Positions 37,201 through 44,497 of a DNA stretch of 64,000 bases are shown here, piece by piece. Source of the stretch: a bacterium (GTDB lineage: Bacteria; Bacillota; Clostridia; Oscillospirales; Acutalibacteraceae). The DNA lies in the NCBI GenBank assembly GCA_020625875.1, contig JAHLAX010000033.1, positions 84,138 to 148,137 of the forward strand. Reading direction: 5' to 3'. The translations under genes and the position numbers were made by a program. Position 1 is the first letter of the stretch. Each line of letters opens with the position of its first letter. Under the pieces are notes generated by a model. It was not told where the DNA came from and did no database searches. It was given only the letters and a program-made list of their open reading frames with translations.

Positions 37201-37531
37201 TCGAGGACGAGAAGAATTTAAGATTATCCTGACATTCGTCAAGCGCTTTACTCAGAATAATCCTGCGCACACCGTCGTCAATAACATTCTGAGGAATACT
37301 GCCTGTCTGCTTAAAAACATAGTCGCTGAGCCTGTCAAAGCCAAACACGAGCACATCACGACAAAGCCCCGCCCCCAAAGCGTTGAGGAAGGCGGTTTCG
37401 GTCTCAAAAGAGTTCTGGTCAGGCACAAGCATAAGCAACTTTGTATCGCCCGATTTCCTGAGCTCTGAGAGGATATTTACGATGCGGGTGGTCTTTCCGC
37501 TGCCAGATTTTCCGAATATAAATTGAAGCAT
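34205..37531 (-). CDS. addB: ATP-dependent nuclease subunit B
   Basis: 1108 aa. N-terminal P-loop FIFGKSGSGKTTRIV, inactivated-helicase body, and C-terminal nuclease with RIVDYKTGKKTF. The iron-sulfur cluster Cys are visible as LCAFQYFC upstream of the nuclease and GCAYCPYDSVC at the C-terminus. First gene of addBA. Confidence 0.95.
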   Translation of the reverse strand: MLQFIFGKSGSGKTTRIVNILSELRKSGDTKLLMLVPDQNSFETETAFLNALGAGLCRDVLVFGFDRLSDYVFKQTGSIPQNVIDDGVRRIILSKALDECQDNLKFFSSSKTRKSSLELMLHSLSEWKKDNITPEMIESARENIESETLSQKLFETSLVLEAYDAILTGTYIDPLDNLNRLNTALTDSSLFEDYTIVVNSFSGFTYQQLEVLSTLMHRSKDFYITLNLDLAYKDSDVFFTTYRTYKHISRIAKRNSIERSEDIVFDKMLRSESVEIPFIEENIFRNNSAEYKEKTKNIETFIASDIYREAGFVARKIKSLIIDSGYNYKDIAVICRDINMYSGILDTEFDKFEIPYFMNVPKDVYNRPVIRFVSSALEFLIYGFERERLLSMLKTELVSLSELEIADFENYLFTWNLDRSALKNEFTFNPSGLEKLTPSDEKKLEQIEKTRKYAVEPLLSFNNKSKNATVREISKALYDLMNEYKIDEAVDSLYDKLVSEGFVAEADEEVRVYNLFIESLDKLVATAGNDVLSLKKYKEYLDYLIADIRFSDIPSYQDQVNVGVADRVRLSGAKAVFVIGAVDGVFPSVPKTAGAFSETERRVLIENNIPLTDSLEELAAHEKYLAYCALTSPSEKLFVTLYAGNYSGESFLPSEIYYEVERMFSSRIHSTSIDVSEAFELYNERQAFEYMAEKFNDKTSEITALKDYFSSLDSYKTDVKRIENVLNKKPFRIENKAIAEKLFGRDIKISASQLEKYHLCAFQYFCNYGLKAKERGAAVIDAIQVGNVVHYFLENFLKRHNKSVLNSLSDKDIKNSVDIITKAYTDENYGGLEDKPESFANLFERLKANMFALTKQLIKQLSHSDFTPVDFELRVGSDGEIPPYKVDIDNEHGVIVNGFIDRVDISPKNDDEYYIRIVDYKTGKKTFKLYDILYGINMQMLIYLRTVQKNGEQYYKKRLIPSGILYMPAFAPVISSDEKNIEGKFNDQLKMNGLVLNDSEVISRMDNNGDYIKLSKKLVDDKYSDTLADSAQLNMIFEKIDDTIRAMGQSLLDGRVEAKPVKGVENGCAYCPYDSVCLRKFGDDYRYTDKATAKEVYQILEKGAENNE

Positions 37532-37591
37532 ATCGCACCTCTTGGGTTAATATGCTTCTATAATATCACAAGCTATGTCCCATAAAAAGGT

Positions 37592-38185
37592 CTATGAGAA
37601 TAATGACGAAATTTTAACAAAATATTCGACTATCTTGAACTTAAACTCATAGCCGCCTTCGGTCATAATCTTATACTGATTATCACTTGTATCGTTTTTC
37701 AGAGCGTCATAATTTGTGCTTGCGCCTATGCACAAGGACGGATACATAACGCACCACCAGTTGTGCCCCTCGCCCTTGCCGATAGTGAGGCGCAGAGCGT
37801 TATAGAAGCCCGAGGGCATTGTTACCTTGCCGTAGTATCTGGTGTCGAAATACATACGCTTGATTTCGGCTTTCACCTTATAATTATAGCCGCTGCGCTC
37901 AACCTCTCTCTGAGCGACGTTAGCAATCTTCTGAAGATTATCCGCTGTGAGTTTTTCGGCGTTTATAAGACTATCTGCTGTTTTATAAAGACCATTGGTA
38001 TATTTAAGTACAGAGTCACGAACTTTGAGCTTGAGCCTCTGGTCAGCCCTGCTGTCGGAATTAGCGAGAATATGAAGCCTGAACACCTCGCCGCTTATGT
38101 TTGAACACTCGGCTGAGAACGGTACCATACTGAAAATAATACAAATAACTGTGGCGGCGCATAACGCTTTAATAAAAAGTTTCAT
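37592..38185 (-). CDS. spoIIR: Stage II sporulation protein R
   Basis: 197 aa secreted signalling protein made in the forespore that triggers SpoIIGA to process pro-SigE in the mother cell. Signal peptide to about residue 26, then the family core RLHILANSDSRADQRLKLKV and GKGEGHNWWCVMYPSLC. Its Shine-Dalgarno (AAGGCAGG) is the 3' arm of the ispE terminator hairpin; see 38191-38227 and the finding. Confidence 0.95.
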   Translation of the reverse strand: MKLFIKALCAATVICIIFSMVPFSAECSNISGEVFRLHILANSDSRADQRLKLKVRDSVLKYTNGLYKTADSLINAEKLTADNLQKIANVAQREVERSGYNYKVKAEIKRMYFDTRYYGKVTMPSGFYNALRLTIGKGEGHNWWCVMYPSLCIGASTNYDALKNDTSDNQYKIMTEGGYEFKFKIVEYFVKISSLFS

Positions 38186-38190
38186 AAAAA

Positions 38191-38227
38191 AACCTGCCTT
38201 TATCTTTTACAAGATTATAGGCAGGTT
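38191..38227 (-). terminator. ispE terminator overlapping the spoIIR ribosome binding site
   Basis: 9-bp stem AACCTGCCT (38191-38199)/AGGCAGGTT (38219-38227) followed by seven T on the minus strand and immediately by the spoIIR ATG. It starts 9 nt after the ispE stop. Confidence 0.85.
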
Positions 38228-38242
38228 TATAAATTTTATTCA
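38214..38242 (-). promoter_or_regulatory. Candidate spoIIR promoter inside the ispE terminator
   Basis: Minus strand TGAATA (38237-38242), 17-nt spacer, TATAAT (38214-38219). The -35 is of SigF/SigG flavour while the -10 resembles SigA. Predicted start near 38207 lies in the hairpin loop. Confidence 0.4.
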
Positions 38243-39108
38243 ATTACCGAGCAGCCTTCTTTTATGGGCTGACAGATGAACACATCGCTGTACTCCTTTT
38301 TTAGCGCTTCTACACACTTTTGGGCTTTCTTTTCATTATTAAAAACAGCGAACACAGCTGAACCTGAACCGCTCATACAAGCGCCGAGAGCCTTGTTTTT
38401 GAGCATAACGCTTTTAACAGCTTTGATTTCATCGAGATTAAGCGCGATTTCAAAGTCGTTGAGCATACAGCTCGTCATCATCCATATATCGCGGGCATAA
38501 ATAGCCTTGACCATCTCAGCGGTAAACTCAGGATGACTGAGCTTCGCGGAATCTATTTTGGCGTACGCCTCGGCTGTTGAAACGCTGACATCAGGCTTAC
38601 AGATTACGATATTACAGCGCGGAATAGAAATCATCTTCTTGAGCTTTGTTCCAGTACCGCTCGCGAGGCGGGTGCCTCCTGTTACACAGAACGGCACGTC
38701 CGCGCCTACCTTCTCGCCTATCTCGCACATTTCTTTTTCCTTTAAATGAGTTGAGAAAAGCTTATTGAGGGCGAATATAACAGCGGCGCCGTCGGACGAA
38801 CCGCCAGCCAACCCAGCCTGAGTGGGTATGTTTTTATCTATTGTAATCTTTATACCGCTGTTGTCGGTTTCGGTGTATTTAAAAAACTCTGAAGCCGCTT
38901 TATGCGCGATATTCCTTTCATCACAGGGAACTCCCTCGTAATCGCAGAATATCTCAATTTCTTTCGTCTCGGTCTGTTCAACGGTAACGTAGTCATAAAG
39001 GCTGACAGCCTGCATAACCATACTGACGTCGTGGTAGCCGTCGGGTCGCCTTCTGAGAACATCAAGCGACAAATTGATTTTGGCGGGAGCCTGAACCTTA
39101 ACCTTCAC
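38236..39108 (-). CDS. ispE: 4-diphosphocytidyl-2-C-methyl-D-erythritol kinase
   Basis: GHMP kinase of the MEP isoprenoid pathway. 290 aa from a GTG at 39106-39108, chosen because AAGGAG lies 7 nt upstream and the protein then begins MKVKVQAPAKINLSLDV; the frame is open nine codons further. GHMP ATP motif PTQAGLAGGSSDGAAVIFAL and C-terminal GACMSGSGSAVFAVF are present. Overlaps the upstream aminotransferase gene by 11 nt. Confidence 0.94.
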   Translation of the reverse strand: MKVKVQAPAKINLSLDVLRRRPDGYHDVSMVMQAVSLYDYVTVEQTETKEIEIFCDYEGVPCDERNIAHKAASEFFKYTETDNSGIKITIDKNIPTQAGLAGGSSDGAAVIFALNKLFSTHLKEKEMCEIGEKVGADVPFCVTGGTRLASGTGTKLKKMISIPRCNIVICKPDVSVSTAEAYAKIDSAKLSHPEFTAEMVKAIYARDIWMMTSCMLNDFEIALNLDEIKAVKSVMLKNKALGACMSGSGSAVFAVFNNEKKAQKCVEALKKEYSDVFICQPIKEGCSVIE

Positions 39109-40276
39109 TTTTAAGCTCCTTAACAAATTCATCAATACGCTTCAATGCGATTTTTATATTCTTAAGCGACTGGGCGTAAGATATTCTTATATAGCCCTCG
39201 CCGCACTCTCCGAAAGCTGTTCCAGGGACAACCGCTATACGCTTTTCTTTTACCAGACGGGTAGCGAACTCATCGCTTGAGAGTCCAGTTGATTTTATGC
39301 ACGGAAAAGCGTAGAAAGCGCCGTGCGGCTCAAAACAGGTCAAGCCGATTTCGTTAAGCTTACCGACAATAAGTCTGCGGCGCAGGTCATAATCCTTGCG
39401 CATCATACTCACATCATCGTCGCCGTTTTTCAGCGCTTCTACCGCCGCGTACTGAGCCGTGGTCGGTGACGACATAATGCCGTACTGATGAAGCTTGGTG
39501 ATTTGCTCAATAATTTCAACAGGGCCCATAACGTAGCCGAGTCTCCAGCCCGTCATAGCGTACGCTTTTGAGAATCCGCTGATAACGAGGGTGCGCTCTT
39601 TCATTCCGTCAATCTCGGCGATAGAAACATGGTGCTTTCCGCCGTATGTAAGCTCACCGTATATTTCATCTGAGATTACAAATAAATTATGTTTCTTGAT
39701 TACTTCGGCGATTGCCTCTAAATCCTCACGTTCCATAATAGCGCCTGTGGGGTTGTTCGGGAACGGCAGCAAAATCACCTTGGTCTTATCGGTTACGGCG
39801 TTTTCAATCTCCTCGGGTGTAAGGCGAAAGTTGTTCTCCTGCTTGGTTTCGATAAACACAGGCTTACCGCCCGCCATAGTAGTGAGCGGGTCATAGCATA
39901 CAAACGCTGGCTGAGGAATCAGCACCTCGTCTCCCTCATCAACAACAGTTCTGAGGCAAAGGTCTATTCCCTCACTGCCGCCGACAGTAACCAGAATCTG
40001 AGTGTCGGGGTCGTACCTGAGATTAAATCGGCGATTATAATAATCGCTGATAGCGTTTCGAAGCTCTATAAAACCGCGGTTGGGTGAATACCATGTTTTA
40101 CCGCGCTCAAGCGACTTGATTCCAGCCTCGCGGATATGCCACGGAGTCTGAAAATCAGGCTCGCCGATAGAAAGCGAGATGACGTTATCCATCTCAACAG
40201 CTATATCAAAAAACTTGCGTATACCCGAAGGCTTAACGCTGTTTATTCTTTTGTTTATAAAATTCTGATAGTCCAT
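39098..40276 (-). CDS. Class I/II aminotransferase (aspartate/aromatic type)
   Basis: 392 aa fold-type I PLP enzyme. SIGEPDFQTPWHIREAG at the N-terminus, PNNPTGAIMEREDLE, VISDEIYGELTYGG and the PLP Lys in VISGFSKAYAMTGWRLGYV. Resembles PatA/AspC-like enzymes of Firmicutes. ATG 40274-40276 overlaps the stop of the Lrp-type gene (TGATG), so the regulator and enzyme are coupled; amino-acid responsive control is plausible. Confidence 0.9.
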   Translation of the reverse strand: MDYQNFINKRINSVKPSGIRKFFDIAVEMDNVISLSIGEPDFQTPWHIREAGIKSLERGKTWYSPNRGFIELRNAISDYYNRRFNLRYDPDTQILVTVGGSEGIDLCLRTVVDEGDEVLIPQPAFVCYDPLTTMAGGKPVFIETKQENNFRLTPEEIENAVTDKTKVILLPFPNNPTGAIMEREDLEAIAEVIKKHNLFVISDEIYGELTYGGKHHVSIAEIDGMKERTLVISGFSKAYAMTGWRLGYVMGPVEIIEQITKLHQYGIMSSPTTAQYAAVEALKNGDDDVSMMRKDYDLRRRLIVGKLNEIGLTCFEPHGAFYAFPCIKSTGLSSDEFATRLVKEKRIAVVPGTAFGECGEGYIRISYAQSLKNIKIALKRIDEFVKELKSEG

Positions 40277-40755
40277 CACAGAACCATACTCCTTCTGTCA
40301 GAGTTATCGTCATCAACGAGACTTACTCCGCCGAGTTTATAGGTTTTGAGCATAAAATGTGTGGCTGTAGCGACAACGCCGTCAACGCAGGAGATTTTAC
40401 GCGCGACAAAGGACGCTACCTCCTGAATTGTTTTTCCGTTGACGAATACCGCGAAATCATAAGAACCCGCCATAAGATAAAGCGTGCGGACTTCCTCAAA
40501 CGACATAATCTTGGCGGCGATATTGTCAAAGCCTGTCTCCTTCTCGGGAGTTACTTTAAGGTCAATAATTGCTGTAACGCCAGCGTCGGGAACTTTGTCA
40601 AAATCAACTATCGCCTGATAGCCTTTAATTACTCCCGCCTGCTCGTATTCCTTAATCTGCGCGGCAATATAATCCTCGGGCTCGCCGAGCATCAAAGAAA
40701 GCTCCTGAGTTGTGAAGCTGCTGTTTTCTCTTAATAATTCAAGTAATTTATCCAT
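40276..40755 (-). CDS. Lrp/AsnC-family transcriptional regulator
   Basis: 159 aa from ATG 40753-40755 with GGGAGG upstream. N-terminal winged helix (LLELLRENSSFTTQELSLML) and C-terminal RAM/ligand domain (GVTAIIDLKVTPEKETGFDN). Encoded directly upstream of an aminotransferase, the usual context for amino-acid sensing local regulators. Confidence 0.88.
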   Translation of the reverse strand: MDKLLELLRENSSFTTQELSLMLGEPEDYIAAQIKEYEQAGVIKGYQAIVDFDKVPDAGVTAIIDLKVTPEKETGFDNIAAKIMSFEEVRTLYLMAGSYDFAVFVNGKTIQEVASFVARKISCVDGVVATATHFMLKTYKLGGVSLVDDDNSDRRSMVL

Positions 40756-40783
40756 TTTGTCCTCCCGATATTTTAATAATTTA

Positions 40784-41254
40784 TTATACAGTTTGTAATA
40801 CGTGATTGTCAACTTTTGACTGAAGATTGGCACAGACCGCCACACCTATACAAAACAGCTCGTTGTGTTCAGAATAAATGTTGAGCTCATAGCCGCTGCC
40901 GTTATCGCAAAAACGCTCGGCGTGCGTTGCCGCGACAGAATTATCGGCATCCATAATATCAAAGGATTTGGCGAAAAAATCCCCTCTGATATGCCACGAT
41001 ATACCGTAAAAATAACAAGTATTCTTCTTTGAATTAACTATAAATCTGACGCTGCGCTGCCTGGTGCTTAGCGAGTAAGCTCTGAGCGCGGGAAGCGGCA
41101 GAGGTTTTATTTTTAGCATAACCTTTCCGCGTAAGTCGCACAGCGCTATATTATTCTTGACTGTCTTAACATAATACTTATCGTTGCAGAATTCGTCAAG
41201 CACAGCGAACATAGCGCCATCCGCGGATTTGTCACGTTTAACAAATAGCTTCAT
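40784..41254 (-). CDS. LURP-one-related (Tubby C-like) protein
   Basis: 156 aa. Begins MKLFVKRDKSADGAMFAVLD then DEFCNDKYYV, a pattern typical of bacterial LURP-one-related proteins, with YGISWHIRGDFFAKSFDIMD in the second half. A GTG 16 codons upstream has a fair AGAGG site and is an alternative start. Function unknown; such proteins are thought to bind membranes or phospholipids. Confidence 0.65.
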   Translation of the reverse strand: MKLFVKRDKSADGAMFAVLDEFCNDKYYVKTVKNNIALCDLRGKVMLKIKPLPLPALRAYSLSTRQRSVRFIVNSKKNTCYFYGISWHIRGDFFAKSFDIMDADNSVAATHAERFCDNGSGYELNIYSEHNELFCIGVAVCANLQSKVDNHVLQTV

Positions 41255-41351
41255 AGTATCACCGAGGATAGTATTTTCAAAACGCAAAAAATAATGTATC
41301 ACATATACCTCTATGATACATTATAAATCAAAAGTATTAAAATAACAAGTA

Positions 41352-42773
41352 TTAAATCATATGCTTCGGCAGTCTGTGTCGGTTGAGGTTATAATACGAG
41401 TCTATCATCGGCTCATACTTGTTGAGGTATACACCAGTCATACCAATCATATACCAGAACCACATTACCATAAAGCTAATATCAAACAACAGCGCTTTTT
41501 CAAACAACGAATATACAAGATACGCGCAGCAAAAAGCGAAAAGGCATGGCAGAATATCCTGAGAATCCGCCTTCTGGCGTTTAAAGAGGTTCGAAATAGT
41601 GTGTTTGGCGAACCTGAATCCAAATATCGCGAACAACAAAAATCCAAACACACCCGTCGAGACTAGTAACGTCAGATAGCCGTTATGCAAATCATGATTA
41701 TGATAGTTAAACGCGAGCGTACCGCTAAGATACTGTTGGCTGAATAAAATAATATTGCCGTTACCGATTCCGAACAACGGTGAAATCTTAAATAAGCCGA
41801 TACTCTCTTTTATAAGCTTTATACGTCCGCTGTCCATATTTGAGTTCTCATGCTCAAAAGTAATCTCTTCTTCACTGGCGGCGGCCTCATCTGAAAGCTG
41901 CCCCGAAGAAAGGAGCGACGAAAACGTCTTTTGACAAACAACTCGCGTAAGATAAGCGGCGCCGACAATATAAACGCAGGCAAGCAGCATAGCGACAGTT
42001 TTTAACAGAACCTGTTTTATGTTCATTCTGGCGGGATTCGTGAAGAAGTAGAAAACTATAGTGAAAATTACATAGCATACAAACAACACAAGCGAAGCGT
42101 TTGAATCGCACAGAAGAAGCGAGAACAAGTCAACCGTCAGACACACAGCCAGCCAGATTCGGCTGATTCTGGGCTTTTTCGCCTGAGCGAGAAAATCGTG
42201 CTTTGAGATAATATGACAACATACTATAGAAACAACAGATACAAATCCAAGCATATTCGGGTTCATATACAGTCCTGTGAATCTGTTTTCAAAAATAATG
42301 AATTTAATGATAAAAATATTCTGCCAGTTAATCTCAAACTTAACGTGACACATCATCAGTATAAATCCTAAAGCGCCGACAATTGTCGTGGCGTAAATAA
42401 TGAACTTACAGACTTTATATAACTCGGCTTTGGGATTTAAGCCTTCCTCGGTATGAATGCCGTAGAAGATAAAGAAGCATATGCTGATATGCATAAGCAT
42501 AACAATGCTATAGAGAATTCCCCAGGTAAAGAAGATAAACATTGTTATAATATTCATTCCCATAAACGCCAGAAGCCATATTGAGAACCTCAGCTTTTGG
42601 AGACAATGCTGATGAAGCACCTTGTTGATTGAGAGCTTTACTCCCCAAAAGAACATAAACACAAGGCATACATAAGCGGGAATCTGAATAAAAGAGAGAT
42701 TAGTGAAAAACAGAACAATAAGATAACAAACTCTGAAAAACGACGGGTCTTTGAATTTGGATTTCATTTTCAC
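41352..42773 (-). CDS. O-antigen ligase/Wzy-type polysaccharide polymerase
   Basis: 473 aa with about 11-12 membrane segments and a large loop before the last segments carrying SGRIKLIKESIGLFKISPLFGIG and YHNHDLHNGYLTLLVSTG, the Wzy_C/O-antigen ligase signature with paired His. Start GTG 42771-42773 has GGAGGG 6 nt upstream. Probably polymerises exopolysaccharide repeat units; partner of the sugar transferase upstream. Confidence 0.85.
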   Translation of the reverse strand: MKMKSKFKDPSFFRVCYLIVLFFTNLSFIQIPAYVCLVFMFFWGVKLSINKVLHQHCLQKLRFSIWLLAFMGMNIITMFIFFTWGILYSIVMLMHISICFFIFYGIHTEEGLNPKAELYKVCKFIIYATTIVGALGFILMMCHVKFEINWQNIFIIKFIIFENRFTGLYMNPNMLGFVSVVSIVCCHIISKHDFLAQAKKPRISRIWLAVCLTVDLFSLLLCDSNASLVLFVCYVIFTIVFYFFTNPARMNIKQVLLKTVAMLLACVYIVGAAYLTRVVCQKTFSSLLSSGQLSDEAAASEEEITFEHENSNMDSGRIKLIKESIGLFKISPLFGIGNGNIILFSQQYLSGTLAFNYHNHDLHNGYLTLLVSTGVFGFLLFAIFGFRFAKHTISNLFKRQKADSQDILPCLFAFCCAYLVYSLFEKALLFDISFMVMWFWYMIGMTGVYLNKYEPMIDSYYNLNRHRLPKHMI

Positions 42774-42812
42774 TTTAATCCCTCCTTTTAAATTTTATGT
42801 TATATTTTTTTA

Positions 42813-43499
42813 TTAATGAATCAAAACTTCTTTAACAGTTTTGAGCATAAGATATATATCGGTTTTAAAATCGAAGCTTTTGAGATACAGAAGATTATAG
42901 TGCATCTTTTTGGGTAAAATAATGCTGACATAATCGTCGTCGATGTTGGTGCTCTGCTCAAGCATTCTGTCCTCATTTTTGAACTTAATGCTTGCGAGGC
43001 TCGTGATACCCGCGGGCATCAGCAGCGTAGCGTACATCGCCTGAGTGTAGGCGTTGACATACTTCGGAACCTCGGGACGTGTACCGACGATACTCATATC
43101 GCCCTTAAGCACGTTGAAAATCTGGGGAAGCTCATCAAGACGATACTTTCTGAGAAAATGCCCGATACCCGTAATTCTCGGATCTCTGGCGGATGTTACA
43201 AGACTGCCGATTTTGTCGGCGTTGACTACCATTGTCCTGAATTTGTAGATATTGAACTTTCGGTTATAGGTGGTAACTCTGACCTGCTTATATAGAATCG
43301 GTCCTTTTGAGGTGAATTTGACGCAAAGGGAAATGATAATAATCGGCAGAATCAAAAACATAAGAAGAATAACCGAAACCGTAACGTCCAGTATTCTTTT
43401 TAACGCCAAGCTGCTCTTTTTAATTTTTAGCATATCATAATATTTTTTAACAGCGTTATTCTGGAACTCCTCGGGAAGTTCCTCGAAAGGCAGTAACAT
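42813..43499 (-). CDS. Undecaprenyl-phosphate sugar transferase (initiating glycosyltransferase)
   Basis: 228 aa, one membrane helix (about 38-60) and the bacterial sugar transferase domain: LKRILDVTVSVILLM, KGPILYKQVRVTTYNRKFNI, YKFRTMV, YRLDELPQIFNVLKGDMSIVG and TRPEVPKYV. Transfers the first sugar-phosphate to undecaprenyl phosphate for exopolysaccharide. Preceded by a terminator-containing leader. Confidence 0.93.
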   Translation of the reverse strand: MLLPFEELPEEFQNNAVKKYYDMLKIKKSSLALKRILDVTVSVILLMFLILPIIIISLCVKFTSKGPILYKQVRVTTYNRKFNIYKFRTMVVNADKIGSLVTSARDPRITGIGHFLRKYRLDELPQIFNVLKGDMSIVGTRPEVPKYVNAYTQAMYATLLMPAGITSLASIKFKNEDRMLEQSTNIDDDYVSIILPKKMHYNLLYLKSFDFKTDIYLMLKTVKEVLIH

Positions 43500-43610
43500 A
43501 TTATCCTCCGCAATACATATTATTCCATACTAAATACTTTATCAAATTATAGCCTAAAACGACAAATAATTCAAGCTATTTTTCATTTATACGCAGATTT
43601 TTTTCACAAC

Positions 43611-43638
43611 GAAAAAACCGACGGGGCAAACCGTCGGC
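43611..43638 (-). terminator. Attenuator-like terminator in exopolysaccharide operon leader
   Basis: CCGACGG/CCGTCGG stem with TTTGCC loop and T6 on the minus strand, about 80 nt downstream of a strong promoter and 112 nt before the sugar transferase start. Confidence 0.8.
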
Positions 43639-43696
43639 TTTCTAGGTAATTTTATGGAGTAATCAAAACTTTCTCTCTTCTCTTTTGCACAACACT

Positions 43697-43724
43697 ATTT
43701 TACCATAAAATTATTAAATGTCAA
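43697..43724 (-). promoter_or_regulatory. Strong SigA promoter upstream of the exopolysaccharide leader
   Basis: Minus strand TTGACA (43719-43724), 16-nt spacer, TAAAAT (43697-43702); start near 43690. Confidence 0.8.
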
Positions 43725-43787
43725 CAGTTTTTTAATAAAAGTTTAAAAAATTATATTAAATTTATTAGTTTTCACCAAATATAATGC

Positions 43788-43816
43788 TTGACGAAAGCAG
43801 CTATCTGGTGTAAAAT
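43788..43816 (+). promoter_or_regulatory. SigA promoter of DUF1292 gene
   Basis: TTGACG (43788-43793), 17-nt spacer, TAAAAT (43811-43816), 26 nt before the start codon. Confidence 0.75.
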
Positions 43817-43841
43817 TAATAATAAGAAAGCGAGAGATTTT

Positions 43842-44132
43842 ATGGATAACAGCTACTCCCCTGATTTGATTACCCTTTTGGATGAGGATAATCAGGAACG
43901 CAATTTTGAGATTCTCGACGTCATCACAGAGGGCGACAAGCAGTATTACGCGCTTATGCCTGTGTACGAGAACAAAACCGATATGCTGTACGACAGCGGC
44001 GAGTATATTATTCTCGAAAGCACCGACGAAAACGGCGAACAGCTTATGCTTGAGGTTGAAAACAGAGAACTCAGAGCGAGATTATCCAAAATATTTGAGG
44101 AACGTTTCAACGAAATGTTTTACGAAAACTAG
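43842..44132 (+). CDS. DUF1292 family protein
   Basis: 96 aa, acidic. Starts MDNSYSPDLITLLDEDNQER and contains GDKQYYALMPVYE, the DUF1292 (YrzB) pattern. The start at 43842 is preferred over an ORF start 18 codons upstream, which would lie inside the promoter. DUF1292 genes usually sit near ruvX/alaS, not seen here. Function unknown. 6S RNA follows directly. Confidence 0.85.
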   Translation: MDNSYSPDLITLLDEDNQERNFEILDVITEGDKQYYALMPVYENKTDMLYDSGEYIILESTDENGEQLMLEVENRELRARLSKIFEERFNEMFYEN

Positions 44133-44133
44133 C

Positions 44134-44327
44134 ACAGTGTCCTGCCTGACGCGTGTATGCGAATAAAATAACCCTACAACATTTATTTAGGGAGCTTAGC
44201 TCTTTTTATGGTGTGCAGACCTCCTCTGAAACCGAGACGCTGGGAGTACTAAAGTAAAAAGGCGGCACCCACCTGTCACTCAGTAGGCAGGTTATTAAGT
44301 TTCGCTTACGGTCAGGTGGGATTTTTT
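44134..44327 (+). ncRNA. ssrS: 6S RNA
   Basis: Recognised by resemblance to clostridial 6S RNAs: GTGTCCTGCCTGA at the 5' end, GGGAGCTTAGCTC, GCAGACCTCC, and GGCGGCACCCACCTG near the 3' end. CCTGCCT (44141-44147) can pair with AGGCAGG (44285-44291) as closing stem, and CCCACCTG (44268-44275)/CAGGTGGG (44313-44320) followed by T6 is the terminator. 6S RNA sequesters housekeeping RNA polymerase. Ends are approximate; no own promoter was identified. Confidence 0.8.
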
Positions 44328-44330
44328 AGT

Positions 44331-44455
44331 AGTTAGTAATCAGTAGTCAGTTAAGCGTTAACGAGTGTTTAATCGGACTATGAACCATAATCACTCGGAA
44401 AACGCGCTTCTGTTTTTGTAATATTTTATTGCGTGAATAACTGATTACGGAATAC
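44331..44455 (+). repeat. MITE-like 104-bp element, copy A
   Basis: Core 44341-44444. Its first 22 bp and last 14 bp are identical, in inverted orientation, to those at 47377-47398 and 47295-47308, and both cores are exactly 104 bp. Termini share TCAGTTA as short inverted repeats. Flanked by degenerate GTNATCAGT repeats. Confidence 0.75.
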
Positions 44456-44497
44456 AGAATATTAAGAATTGATTTATAAATCCGGAGGATTTTTAAT

